From: Kordiimonadaceae bacterium
GTDB lineage: Bacteria > Pseudomonadota > Alphaproteobacteria > Sphingomonadales > Kordiimonadaceae
DNA length: 5,366 nt
Reading direction: 5' to 3'
NCBI GenBank assembly: GCA_016764715.1
Contig: JAESRJ010000143.1
Coordinates: 3,245 to 8,610, forward strand
The notes under the pieces were generated by a model. The model did no database searches and was not told the origin of the DNA. It was given only the letters and a program-made list of their open reading frames with translations. Positions 1 to 5,366 of this stretch are shown here, one piece after another. Each line of letters opens with the position of its first letter. Within the stretch, counting starts at the first letter, position 1. The translations under genes and the position numbers were made by a program.

Positions 1-501
1 GATATCAACGCAAACTATAATTTTGAACTTGGCAATGGTTTCGGTGAGGTTAGCCTGCGCTACATTGGCACGTATCTGATTAAGTACTCGACTATTTCGC
101 TGCCAGGCGAAGACGCGTTTGAATGTGCAGGTTTCTATTCTAGTAACTGCATAATCCCGCGCGCAAAGTACAACCATAGTGCGGCTGCGACCTGGCTAAC
201 AGAATCGGAGGTCGATGTAACACTTGCATGGCGCAGAATTGGCAGCGTTCGCCAGTTTGGTACTGCAGCAAACTCAACTAACCGCAGTTCACTGCTCAGA
301 ACTATCAACTATTTTGATGTCTCTGCAAACGTTGTGTTAGCTGAGGACATCACCCTGCGTGTGGGCATAAACAACGTCTTTGATGTGCTTCCACCAACAA
401 GCTCGGCTCTTCCGGCTGGCCTTGGCACAGGTAATACTTTCCCGGCTGTTTACGATACGAATGGCCGCTTTGCCTTCCTAGGTGTTTCTGTCCAGTTCTA
501 A
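1..501 (+). CDS. TonB-dependent receptor, C-terminal part (5' end outside window)
   Basis: This is the last 166 codons of an outer-membrane TonB-dependent receptor, open at the left edge and ending in TAA at 499-501. The family imports siderophores, vitamins, sugars or other large ligands across the outer membrane, using TonB-ExbBD energy. The visible part consists of alternating beta-strands of the barrel. Near the end is the C-terminal family signature: NYFDVSANVVLAEDITLRVG, then INNVFD with proline-rich residues after it, a GNTFPAVYDTNGR turn, and a final strand FAFLGVSVQF. The terminal Phe is typical of outer-membrane barrel proteins recognised by the Bam machinery. Two cysteines (residues 42 and 50 of the fragment) lie in an extracellular-loop position where such receptors often have a Cys pair, so a disulfide is possible. 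The substrate cannot be told because the plug and most of the barrel are missing. Family assignment is firm; ligand unknown. Confidence 0.93.
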   Translation, partial: DINANYNFELGNGFGEVSLRYIGTYLIKYSTISLPGEDAFECAGFYSSNCIIPRAKYNHSAAATWLTESEVDVTLAWRRIGSVRQFGTAANSTNRSSLLRTINYFDVSANVVLAEDITLRVGINNVFDVLPPTSSALPAGLGTGNTFPAVYDTNGRFAFLGVSVQF

Positions 502-530
502 AGACAGAGACATTTCTACCCAAAAACTTT

Positions 531-562
531 GCTACAGGCTGTTTATGCCTGTAGCACTTTTT
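531..562 (+). terminator. Rho-independent terminator after the TonB receptor gene
   Basis: A perfect 9-bp stem, GCTACAGGC (531-539) with GCCTGTAGC (547-555), encloses a 7-nt loop and is followed after two bases by five T residues (558-562). It starts 29 nt after the receptor stop codon, so it should end or attenuate the receptor transcript. The next gene starts only 28 nt beyond it. Confidence 0.85.
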
Positions 563-590
563 CAAGAAAATCGTCCGCAGAAGGATTGTA

Positions 591-1100
591 ATGAATAGTT
601 TGTATATAGTTGTTCTAGGCGGACTATTAGCGGCGTTTTCACCCACAGCCCAAGCGACCGATACGCTGGCGGAACAAATTCAACATTGTAAGAAAATTAC
701 CACAGCAAACGCGCGGCTCGCTTGTTTTGATGCGGCGGCATCTCTAGCAAAAAATACAGCGAACGACACTTCAAAAAAAGAGTCTCCAGTCAAAAAAGTC
801 TATTCCGACGATGATTTTGGCATTGAGGACATTAAAATAAAACAAGCACAAATCGAGGCAGCAAGGCCTAAAAGACTGGTCGCTGGCCTCCTTGAGTTTG
901 GCACGAGCAGGAACGGAAAGTACTTTTTCGTTTTAAACAATGGTCAAATATGGAAGCAAGTACAGTCAGACACGGCTAGATTACTTGTGCCAAAAGACCT
1001 TAATACCGTAAAAATCGTCATCCGGCGTTTGGCGTTTGGCGCTCATTCCTTAAAAGTCGACGGCAAAAAGCGCTCGGTGAAAGTAGCACGGCTGCGTTAG
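591..1100 (+). CDS. Small exported protein with paired-cysteine RLxCFD motif; function unknown
   Basis: A 169-residue protein that I cannot name. Residues 1-22 look like a Sec signal peptide: a hydrophobic stretch, then AQA before the predicted cut at Ala22. The n-region lacks a positive charge, which is unusual. The mature N-terminus holds C33-KKITTANARLAC-FDAAA, a C-x11-C pair ending in RLxC(F/Y)D. A similar C...RLxCYD opening occurs in VasI-type (type VI secretion accessory) proteins and in many unrelated-looking periplasmic proteins, so it is not diagnostic. A Lys/Ser-rich linker follows, roughly residues 52-70. Residues 95-168 form a compact beta-rich domain (FGTSRNGKYFFVLNNGQIWKQ ... 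LKVDGKKRSVKVARL) that resembles a domain seen in small alphaproteobacterial and gammaproteobacterial hypothetical proteins. The start is supported by AGAAGGA at 579-585, 5 nt before ATG. It is probably periplasmic and cotranscribed with the hydroxylase gene 10 nt downstream. The two cysteines could form a disulfide. Confidence 0.85.
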   Translation: MNSLYIVVLGGLLAAFSPTAQATDTLAEQIQHCKKITTANARLACFDAAASLAKNTANDTSKKESPVKKVYSDDDFGIEDIKIKQAQIEAARPKRLVAGLLEFGTSRNGKYFFVLNNGQIWKQVQSDTARLLVPKDLNTVKIVIRRLAFGAHSLKVDGKKRSVKVARLR

Positions 1101-1110
1101 GGTCACCGGC

Positions 1111-2280
1111 ATGAACAATACTCTTACCCAAAAACATGTAGACGAAACGTTGCAGGCTGCGCTCGCTGCATTAAACGAGAAGAGGCCATTTCAGGCCAAC
1201 GAAGCGTTTACAAAACTAATCGGTTACGGCGTCGTAAATGCGTCTATTTGGCTTGGCAAAGCCTATGCCTGTAGAGACCTTAACGACCATTCAGCTATGC
1301 AGGATGCTATTGACCAGTCCCTTGCACTAGAAGCCCGCAACCCTCGCGCTTTCCTTCTGAGAGCAAACCATTTTGAAAGTGTCGGCGACACCAAAGCTGC
1401 AGCCTCCTTTTACGCAAAAGCCATAGCTGTAGCGCCGACGGCTGCAAAAACGCCTCGGGATTTACAAGAGCAACTGGCTCAGGCACAAAATAGCCTCCTA
1501 GCTATGAAGCAAGGCTTCGAGAAACATCTTACCGATTTTATGAAAAGTAAAATGGCAGCATCGGGTATCTCATCCGGCCGGTTTGCTGAATCGATTGATT
1601 TAATGACTGGCAAAAAACAGGCTTTCAGCCCCCAGCCAAAAAACTACTATTTGCCCGGATTGCCTGCCATTCAGTTTTTTAACAGGGAAGACTTTGACTG
1701 GGTGCCCGCCCTAGAGGCCTCGACTTCGGTTATCAGAGAAGAATTGCAACAGCATATTCAAGAGAGTGACGGGTTTTCACCCTACGTTACCGGCGGCGCA
1801 GACCGGCCGTTATCTGATCCACACGGCATGAAAAACAACGACGGATGGGCCGCATATTATTTATGGCAGAACGGCGAGCTTGTCGCTAAAAATGCTAAAA
1901 AGTTCCCAAAGACGGCAGCAATACTGCAAGAAATCCCCTATACGAAGATTGCAGAACGAAGCCCTAACATCCTGTTTTCCCGCCTAAAAGCTGGCGCCAA
2001 CATTCCTCCGCATCACGGCCTTACCAACAGCAGGCTGATATGCCATTTACCGTTAATCGTTCCGATCAATTGCGGCTTCCGTGTTGGAAATGACACGCGG
2101 AACTGGCAGGAAGGCCAAGTTTTCATCTTTGACGACACCATAGAACACGAAGCATGGAACCGAAGCACTGATGATCGCTATATCTTGATATTCGAAATAT
2201 GGCGCCCTGAATTATCAGACGAAGAGCAAGGCCTTGTTGCATCGCTATTTGAAGCAATAGACAGTTACAACCAACCCTAA
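1111..2280 (+). CDS. TPR / aspartyl-asparaginyl beta-hydroxylase-domain dioxygenase
   Basis: A 389-residue protein in two parts. Residues about 10-115 are helical TPR-like repeats (e.g. AFLLRANHFESVGDTKAAASFYAKAIAVAPT), expected to bind a protein partner. Residues about 185-370 are an Asp/Asn beta-hydroxylase domain (Asp_Arg_Hydrox family), an Fe(II)/2-oxoglutarate oxygenase fold that hydroxylates Asp or Asn side chains in proteins, or the acyl chain of lipid A in the LpxO branch. By motif alignment with mammalian AspH, His301 (in HHGLTNSR) and His346 (in DDTIEHEAW) are the two iron ligands. Arg356, Ser290 and His312 match the 2-oxoglutarate-binding Arg735, Ser668 and His690. The residue matching AspH Arg688 is Ile310. 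The domain ends in the typical IFEIWRPELS. There is no signal peptide, so it is probably cytoplasmic. The start follows the upstream stop by 10 nt, and a weak AGGG at 1099-1102 overlaps that stop codon, suggesting translational coupling. The TPRs argue for a protein substrate rather than lipid A; the substrate is unknown. Confidence 0.93.
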   Translation: MNNTLTQKHVDETLQAALAALNEKRPFQANEAFTKLIGYGVVNASIWLGKAYACRDLNDHSAMQDAIDQSLALEARNPRAFLLRANHFESVGDTKAAASFYAKAIAVAPTAAKTPRDLQEQLAQAQNSLLAMKQGFEKHLTDFMKSKMAASGISSGRFAESIDLMTGKKQAFSPQPKNYYLPGLPAIQFFNREDFDWVPALEASTSVIREELQQHIQESDGFSPYVTGGADRPLSDPHGMKNNDGWAAYYLWQNGELVAKNAKKFPKTAAILQEIPYTKIAERSPNILFSRLKAGANIPPHHGLTNSRLICHLPLIVPINCGFRVGNDTRNWQEGQVFIFDDTIEHEAWNRSTDDRYILIFEIWRPELSDEEQGLVASLFEAIDSYNQP

Positions 2281-2442
2281 AACAGCAAATTCATAATACC
2301 CTGGATGCTTTTTATGCGCCTGATCGAGCCTGCAGCTAGCGGCTGCCATGGTCTTTGCATCCGAAAATTTTCCGAGGCTCTTAAAACCTCGTTATATCAT
2401 AACTTTTTTGTTGCAATTAATTCTTACTCCTATAAGTTTATA
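2281..2442. other. Intergenic stretch with small inverted repeats, no supported gene
   Basis: No convincing gene lies between the hydroxylase stop and the structured segment at 2443-2595. The stretch contains nested and successive inverted repeats: GGATGC (2303-2308) with GCATCC (2357-2362), enclosing GCAGC (2332-2336) with GCTGC (2342-2346), then CGAGG (2373-2377) with CCTCG (2387-2391). These could be part of a structured 3' UTR of the hydroxylase mRNA. Each stem alone is short enough to occur by chance. A 70-codon reading frame at 2305-2517 has no good ribosome binding site and no family resemblance, and I do not call it. Confidence 0.4.
2408..2436 (+). promoter_or_regulatory. Possible promoter for a small RNA
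   Basis: TTGTTG (2408-2413) and TATAAG (2431-2436) are separated by 17 nt. The -10 element matches the sigma70 consensus at 5 of 6 positions, the -35 at only 3 of 6. The region is AT-rich. A transcript from here would start near 2443 and run to the strong terminator at 2564-2595, with no good open frame. AT-rich DNA often produces such matches by chance, so this is tentative. Confidence 0.3.
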
Positions 2443-2595
2443 CCGTTAGTTACACAATGCACATGGCGGTTGAATCGAATTTTCAGGCGATTTTCCAACC
2501 AAGCTGCTGAAAATTAACGCACGCACTTGAGCACTCCCATAACGCTCAAGTGGGCTGGGGGATAAAAGACTAGAGGCTCAGCCTCTAGTCTTTTT
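2443..2595 (+). ncRNA. Candidate structured small RNA or structured 3' UTR
   Basis: About 150 nt with dense inverted repeats and a terminal intrinsic terminator. Hairpin A pairs GGTTGAATCG (2468-2477) with CGATT (2488-2492) and CAACC (2496-2500), leaving a 3-nt bulge. Its loop contains AATTTTCAG (2478-2486), a perfect 9-base complement of CTGAAAATT (2507-2515), so an alternative hairpin B (2478-2515) competes with A. A third hairpin, CACTTGAGC/GCTCAAGTG (2524-2532 with 2544-2552), precedes the terminator. I do not recognise a known RNA family (not 6S, 4.5S, tmRNA or RNase P by eye). It could be an independent sRNA from the promoter-like site at 2408-2436, an sRNA processed from the hydroxylase mRNA, or simply its 3' UTR. 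The repeats are directly visible; the RNA function is inferred. Confidence 0.35.
2564..2595 (+). terminator. Strong Rho-independent terminator
   Basis: A perfect 14-bp stem, AAAAGACTAGAGGC (2564-2577) with GCCTCTAGTCTTTT (2581-2594), has a 3-nt loop and ends in a run of five T residues (2591-2595). The A run on the left arm means it could also work on the other strand, but no gene converges from the right. It ends the hydroxylase unit or the candidate small RNA, and insulates the DUF1800 operon downstream. Confidence 0.88.
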
Positions 2596-2742
2596 CACGT
2601 ATTGCGCGTGAAGCGTAGGCGAATGCCAATATTATTCGAAAACTAGTCTAATTTTCAAAGTCACTTTGTACAGTCAGTGAAATATTATCAATTTTAATCT
2701 ATTTATTTCAATGACTTGACTTGTGTTTACACGAAAAAATAG

Positions 2743-2771
2743 TTGACACCGCTTCCTGTTATTTCTAACGT
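2743..2771 (+). promoter_or_regulatory. Sigma70-like promoter of the DUF1800-DUF1501 operon
   Basis: A consensus -35 box TTGACA (2743-2748) is followed after exactly 17 nt by TAACGT (2766-2771). The latter keeps the important TA...T bases of the -10 but matches only 3 of 6 overall. The DNA upstream is strongly AT-rich, and a small palindrome GTGTTTACAC lies at 2723-2732, just upstream of the -35. Transcription would start near 2778, leaving a leader of about 40 nt before the DUF1800 ATG. A good -35 with a poor -10 fits a regulated promoter. Confidence 0.6.
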
Positions 2772-2791
2772 ACAGCACCAGAGAAAACTGG

Positions 2792-2802
2792 TGGTAATAC
2801 CA
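2792..2802. promoter_or_regulatory. Palindromic operator-like site TGGTAATACCA
   Basis: A perfect 4+4 inverted repeat with a 3-nt centre lies between the predicted transcription start and the ribosome binding site of the DUF1800 gene. TGGT-N3-ACCA resembles sites bound by GntR-family (FadR-type) repressors, whose general pattern is GT near the left and AC near the right of a short palindrome. Its position just downstream of the start would suit repression. No regulator gene is in the window, so the partner is unknown and the match may be chance. Confidence 0.4.
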
Positions 2803-2819
2803 TTTGCAGGAGTACCATC

Positions 2820-4178
2820 ATGATTGACCCAGCTAGCTTTGTGTTAAACCGGTTTGGTATGGGCGGCAGACCGGACGAACGCAGTAAAATAGCGAGAGAC
2901 CCATTCGGGTGGGTCATGGATGGGCTGGTATCTAGCCCCGACATCAGCCTGTTACAAAACTTACCCCACTCTACCGAAAATTTTCAGCAGTTCCGCGCAC
3001 TTCAGTTATTAAGGCAGGACTTTTTTGGCGGGCTCGGCTCACAAGAACAGGTAGACCAAGCTAACTCAGTGTATATAGGGTCCCTCACTCGCCAAAATAT
3101 CGCTCACTTCGGGCAAAGCATTGCATCGGTTAACCCAGTAAAAGAGCGACTTGCGCAATTTTGGGCAAACCACTTCACCGTGTCAGCGCTCAACGACCGG
3201 GCACACCCTGGTGTTTCATCTTTTCGGCGTGAAACAATCTACCCCAACCTTTCAGGCACATTTGCAGACATGCTGCAGGCTGTAGAAACACATCCGACGA
3301 TGCTTATTTACCTGGATAACTACCTGTCCATTGGCCCCAACAGTGCTTTCGGCCTGCAAACCGGTGGAGACCTTAACGAGAATTTGGCACGGGAAATACT
3401 TGAGCTCCATACCCTTGGCGCGGACGGCGGCTATGGGCAAAGTGACGTTCGCTCCTTTGCCAGAATTTTAACGGGGTGGAGTATTGGCGGCCCGGACGAA
3501 GCTAACACCCCGGATGAAACAGTATTCTTTGATATCGCACATGAACCCGGCACCCATACTGTTCTTGGCAAACGCTATGGCGCTGATGGCAAAAACCAGC
3601 TTTTGTCGGCACTTAGTGATTTTGCGGTGCATCCATCCACAGCAAACTTCATTGCGACTAAGCTAGCGCGCCATTTCATCGCAGATATACCTCCACCTGA
3701 CGCTGTCGCCCAGATCGCAAAAACCTTTAAGAATACAGGCGGCGACTTACCTAGTGTCCACCGCACTACTTTTGAAGTGGCAATGTTGTATTCTAAGCCG
3801 CAAGCTAAAGCCCGAACACCCTACGACTATATCGTTGCAATGGGCCGCGCGTTAAACCTTGATGCCGCGATAGAGGGTACTTTCGATGGCTTGTACAGCA
3901 CTCTATATGAACTAGGCAATGTGCCCGGGTTTTCCCCTGACCCCGACGGCTGGGCAGACGACAATGCCAGCTGGGTCACCCCTCAAGGCATCATCCGGCG
4001 TGTAAATATCGCGCAGGCAGTATCGGATGTTGTGCGCTCAGTGGACGCTCTGAGACTTATCAAAAGCCTCTATGGTCGCACCTTAGGGGAGAGCACAAGA
4101 CAACAGATCGAAGATGCAGACAGCCCCGAACAAAGCCTGGCTATTGCTTTGGCTAGTCCCGAAATGAACTACAGGTAG
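2820..4178 (+). CDS. DUF1800 family protein, no export signal
   Basis: A 452-residue protein of the DUF1800 family, full length for the shorter members. The family is widespread in Proteobacteria, Planctomycetes and others, usually next to a DUF1501 gene; its biochemical role is not established. Family marks in order: LNRFGMGGRP near the start (9-18), QFWANHF (113-119), RETIYPNLSGTFADMLQAV (137-155), the signature NLAREILELHTLG (188-200), then GYGQSDVRSFARILTGW (204-220), HEPGTHTVLG (241-250), KLARHFI (281-287), PGFSPDPDGW (369-378) and the terminal LASPEMNYR. The start is firm: AGGAG at 2808-2812 sits 7 nt before the ATG, and an in-frame TAA at 2766-2768 with no start codon between rules out a longer form. 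There is no signal peptide or membrane segment. The gene is first in an operon with DUF1501, 8 nt upstream of it, and probably acts together with it. Confidence 0.95.
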   Translation: MIDPASFVLNRFGMGGRPDERSKIARDPFGWVMDGLVSSPDISLLQNLPHSTENFQQFRALQLLRQDFFGGLGSQEQVDQANSVYIGSLTRQNIAHFGQSIASVNPVKERLAQFWANHFTVSALNDRAHPGVSSFRRETIYPNLSGTFADMLQAVETHPTMLIYLDNYLSIGPNSAFGLQTGGDLNENLAREILELHTLGADGGYGQSDVRSFARILTGWSIGGPDEANTPDETVFFDIAHEPGTHTVLGKRYGADGKNQLLSALSDFAVHPSTANFIATKLARHFIADIPPPDAVAQIAKTFKNTGGDLPSVHRTTFEVAMLYSKPQAKARTPYDYIVAMGRALNLDAAIEGTFDGLYSTLYELGNVPGFSPDPDGWADDNASWVTPQGIIRRVNIAQAVSDVVRSVDALRLIKSLYGRTLGESTRQQIEDADSPEQSLAIALASPEMNYR

Positions 4179-4186
4179 GAAAAAAC

Positions 4187-5366
4187 ATGTCAAAAAAATC
4201 CAATTTTTCCCGTCGCGCGTTCATGCAAACAACAGCGGCCGCAGGCATCGGCGCTACCCTTTTCCCAGGCGCCGCTTTTGCAGCCGGGAAAAGCAGCAGC
4301 AAACGGTTTCTCTTTATAATCTTGCGCGGCGCTATGGATGGGATCGAAACCCTTGCGCCAATTGGAGATGCCTATCTTCGTAGCCACCGAGGCCGCGACA
4401 TTGATTACAGTGGCTACAGACCCGTTGGCAATGATTTCGCGCTACACCCAGCCCTTGCAAACATACACGCCCTCTACAATGCCAACGACGCTATATGCTT
4501 GCCGGCACTCGCTGCACCGCACCGCATCCGGTCGCATTTTGACGCACAGGATTTTCTTGAGCAGGGCGTGGTAGCGCGCGGCAGCGATGATACAGGATGG
4601 CTTGCCAGGGCATCTAACCTAATCGCTGGCAATGCTGGGCTGCCAATTGCCTTATCGACGACCGTGCCAATTGTGTTGCGCGGCGCGAATGAAGTGCTGT
4701 CGTGGGCTCCCAGCGCCCTGCCTAGTGCCAGCCCTGACTTGATCAACCGGTTGCAAAGCCTATACGCGATACAAGGCCCCGACCTTGCGACTGCACTTGA
4801 CAGTGCATTAAGAAGTGATGAAATCGCTGGCAACATAATGATGGGGCCAACCGCGGGCAGACAGCGTTTTGTAGAGATTGCCGAAAGTGCTGGCAATTTC
4901 CTGACGAATTCTAACGGACCTCAATTGGCCGTTATGGAACTGGGCGGTTGGGATACGCACAGCAATCAACCAAGCCAACTTACCAGCCAACTTACCATTC
5001 TAGACGCCGCCATCGGCGCGCTTAGGCAATCTCTTGATAGCGTGTGGTCAGATACCTGTATCGCGGTTTTAAGTGAGTTTGGCCGTACTGTAGCTTACAA
5101 CGGGTCGAACGGTAGTGATCACGGCACCGGAGGGACAGGCTTCCTGCTAGGCGGCGCAGTGAACGGCGGCAAGATAATTGGTGACTGGCCTGGGTTAAGA
5201 GCGGACCAGCTTTTTGAACAAAGAGACGTTTATCCCGCCAACAATGCCTACGGAATGATTGCAAGTGTATTGCAAGACCATCTGGGCTTAAGCACGACCC
5301 AACTACAAAATTCCATTTTTGGTGGTCTGAATGTAGCTCCAACACTAGGGCTGTTTTCGCAGTCAG
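4187..5366 (+). CDS. DUF1501 family Tat-exported protein (3' end outside window)
   Basis: 393 codons are visible, with no stop before the right edge; by comparison with family length only a few residues should be missing. Residues 1-32 are a twin-arginine signal: SRRAFM (8-13), a hydrophobic Ala/Gly-rich core, and AFA before the predicted cut at residue 32, so the protein is exported folded. DUF1501 is placed in the alkaline phosphatase/sulfatase-like superfamily, but no activity is established. Family motifs: LRGAMDGIETLAP (46-58), RSHFDAQDFLEQG (115-127), TGWLAR (136-141), ELGGWDTH (251-258), SEFGRT (296-301) and SDHGTGGTGFLLGG (310-323). D51, D256, H258, E297, D311 and H312 are plausible metal or active-site residues by analogy with the superfamily. 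TAGGA at 4176-4180 overlaps the DUF1800 stop and lies 6 nt before the ATG, indicating coupled translation. A 12-bp tandem duplication gives SQLTSQLT at residues 263-270. Confidence 0.94.
   Translation, partial: MSKKSNFSRRAFMQTTAAAGIGATLFPGAAFAAGKSSSKRFLFIILRGAMDGIETLAPIGDAYLRSHRGRDIDYSGYRPVGNDFALHPALANIHALYNANDAICLPALAAPHRIRSHFDAQDFLEQGVVARGSDDTGWLARASNLIAGNAGLPIALSTTVPIVLRGANEVLSWAPSALPSASPDLINRLQSLYAIQGPDLATALDSALRSDEIAGNIMMGPTAGRQRFVEIAESAGNFLTNSNGPQLAVMELGGWDTHSNQPSQLTSQLTILDAAIGALRQSLDSVWSDTCIAVLSEFGRTVAYNGSNGSDHGTGGTGFLLGGAVNGGKIIGDWPGLRADQLFEQRDVYPANNAYGMIASVLQDHLGLSTTQLQNSIFGGLNVAPTLGLFSQS
4973..4996 (+). repeat. 12-bp tandem duplication inside the DUF1501 gene
   Basis: AGCCAACTTACC occurs twice in direct succession (4973-4984 and 4985-4996), identical in every base. 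It is in frame and encodes SQLT twice, 5 residues after the GGWDTH motif. Identity at the DNA level suggests a recent slippage duplication that keeps the frame. Confidence 0.85.

Noticed and set aside
350..646. 98-codon minus-strand frame across the receptor end and the start of the small exported gene
   Set aside because: It crosses the terminator and the coding start of two well-supported + strand genes and shows no domain.
591..1100. Assigning the small exported protein to type VI secretion (VasI/TagO-like)
   Set aside because: Only the short C...RLxCFD opening is shared. The C-terminal domain differs from VasI and no type VI genes are nearby.
1111..2280. Calling the hydroxylase LpxO (lipid A hydroxylase)
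   Set aside because: The N-terminal TPR repeats, the HHGLTNSR motif matching AspH rather than the LpxO pattern, and the lack of a membrane segment all argue against it.
2468..2515. A true H-type pseudoknot between the hairpin A loop and 2507-2515
   Set aside because: The base complementarity is perfect, but there is no linker between the first stem strand and the loop strand and only 6 nt to cross the first stem. Full simultaneous pairing is sterically unlikely, so I treat the two as alternative structures.
2305..2517. 70-codon + strand reading frame between the hydroxylase and DUF1800
   Set aside because: No Shine-Dalgarno at the right distance, no recognisable domain, composition unlike the neighbouring proteins, and it overlaps dense inverted repeats better explained as RNA structure.
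4474..4896. 140-codon reading frame on the minus strand
   Set aside because: It lies wholly inside the DUF1501 gene, whose frame carries all family motifs. The minus-strand protein is low-complexity Ala/Ser/Arg-rich and has no family resemblance.
5022..5345. 107-codon reading frame on the minus strand
   Set aside because: Antisense shadow of the conserved C-terminal part of DUF1501 (SEFGRT and SDHG motifs), with no own signals.

Overview
The window reads as a stretch of a Gram-negative, most likely marine-type proteobacterial chromosome with a moderate, roughly balanced base composition. The evidence is an outer-membrane TonB-dependent receptor, a periplasmic-type small protein, a TPR/aspartyl-asparaginyl beta-hydroxylase and a DUF1800/DUF1501 pair with a Tat signal. 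Alpha- versus Gammaproteobacteria cannot be settled from the sequence alone. All recognised genes lie on the + strand. No mobile element, CRISPR array, tRNA or rRNA was seen.

Region 1 (1-562) is the last 166 codons of a TonB-dependent receptor, closed by a clean intrinsic terminator (531-562). Region 2 (591-2280) is a two-gene unit. It encodes a small exported protein with a paired-cysteine motif and a strong C-terminal domain, followed 10 nt later by a TPR plus aspartyl/asparaginyl beta-hydroxylase-domain protein whose iron and 2-oxoglutarate ligands are essentially all present. There is little room for a promoter after the receptor terminator, so this unit may depend on read-through from the receptor gene.

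Region 3 (2281-2819) carries no convincing protein gene but is rich in inverted repeats. It contains a promoter-like element at 2408-2436, two overlapping alternative hairpins (2468-2515), a further hairpin (2524-2552) and a strong intrinsic terminator (2564-2595). This fits either a long structured 3' UTR or a small RNA of about 150 nt. A sigma70-like promoter follows (2743-2771), with an 11-bp palindrome TGGTAATACCA just downstream that looks like a repressor operator.

Region 4 (2820-5366) is the two-gene DUF1800-DUF1501 operon. DUF1800 has no export signal, and an in-frame upstream stop rules out a longer form. DUF1501 has a clear twin-arginine signal and runs off the right edge nearly complete. 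The two are separated by 8 nt, and the ribosome binding site of the second overlaps the stop codon of the first. The asymmetry in export signals suggests that they may be exported as a complex. This pair of uncharacterised families, and the structured RNA-like region in front of it, are the parts of the window most likely to hold undescribed biology.
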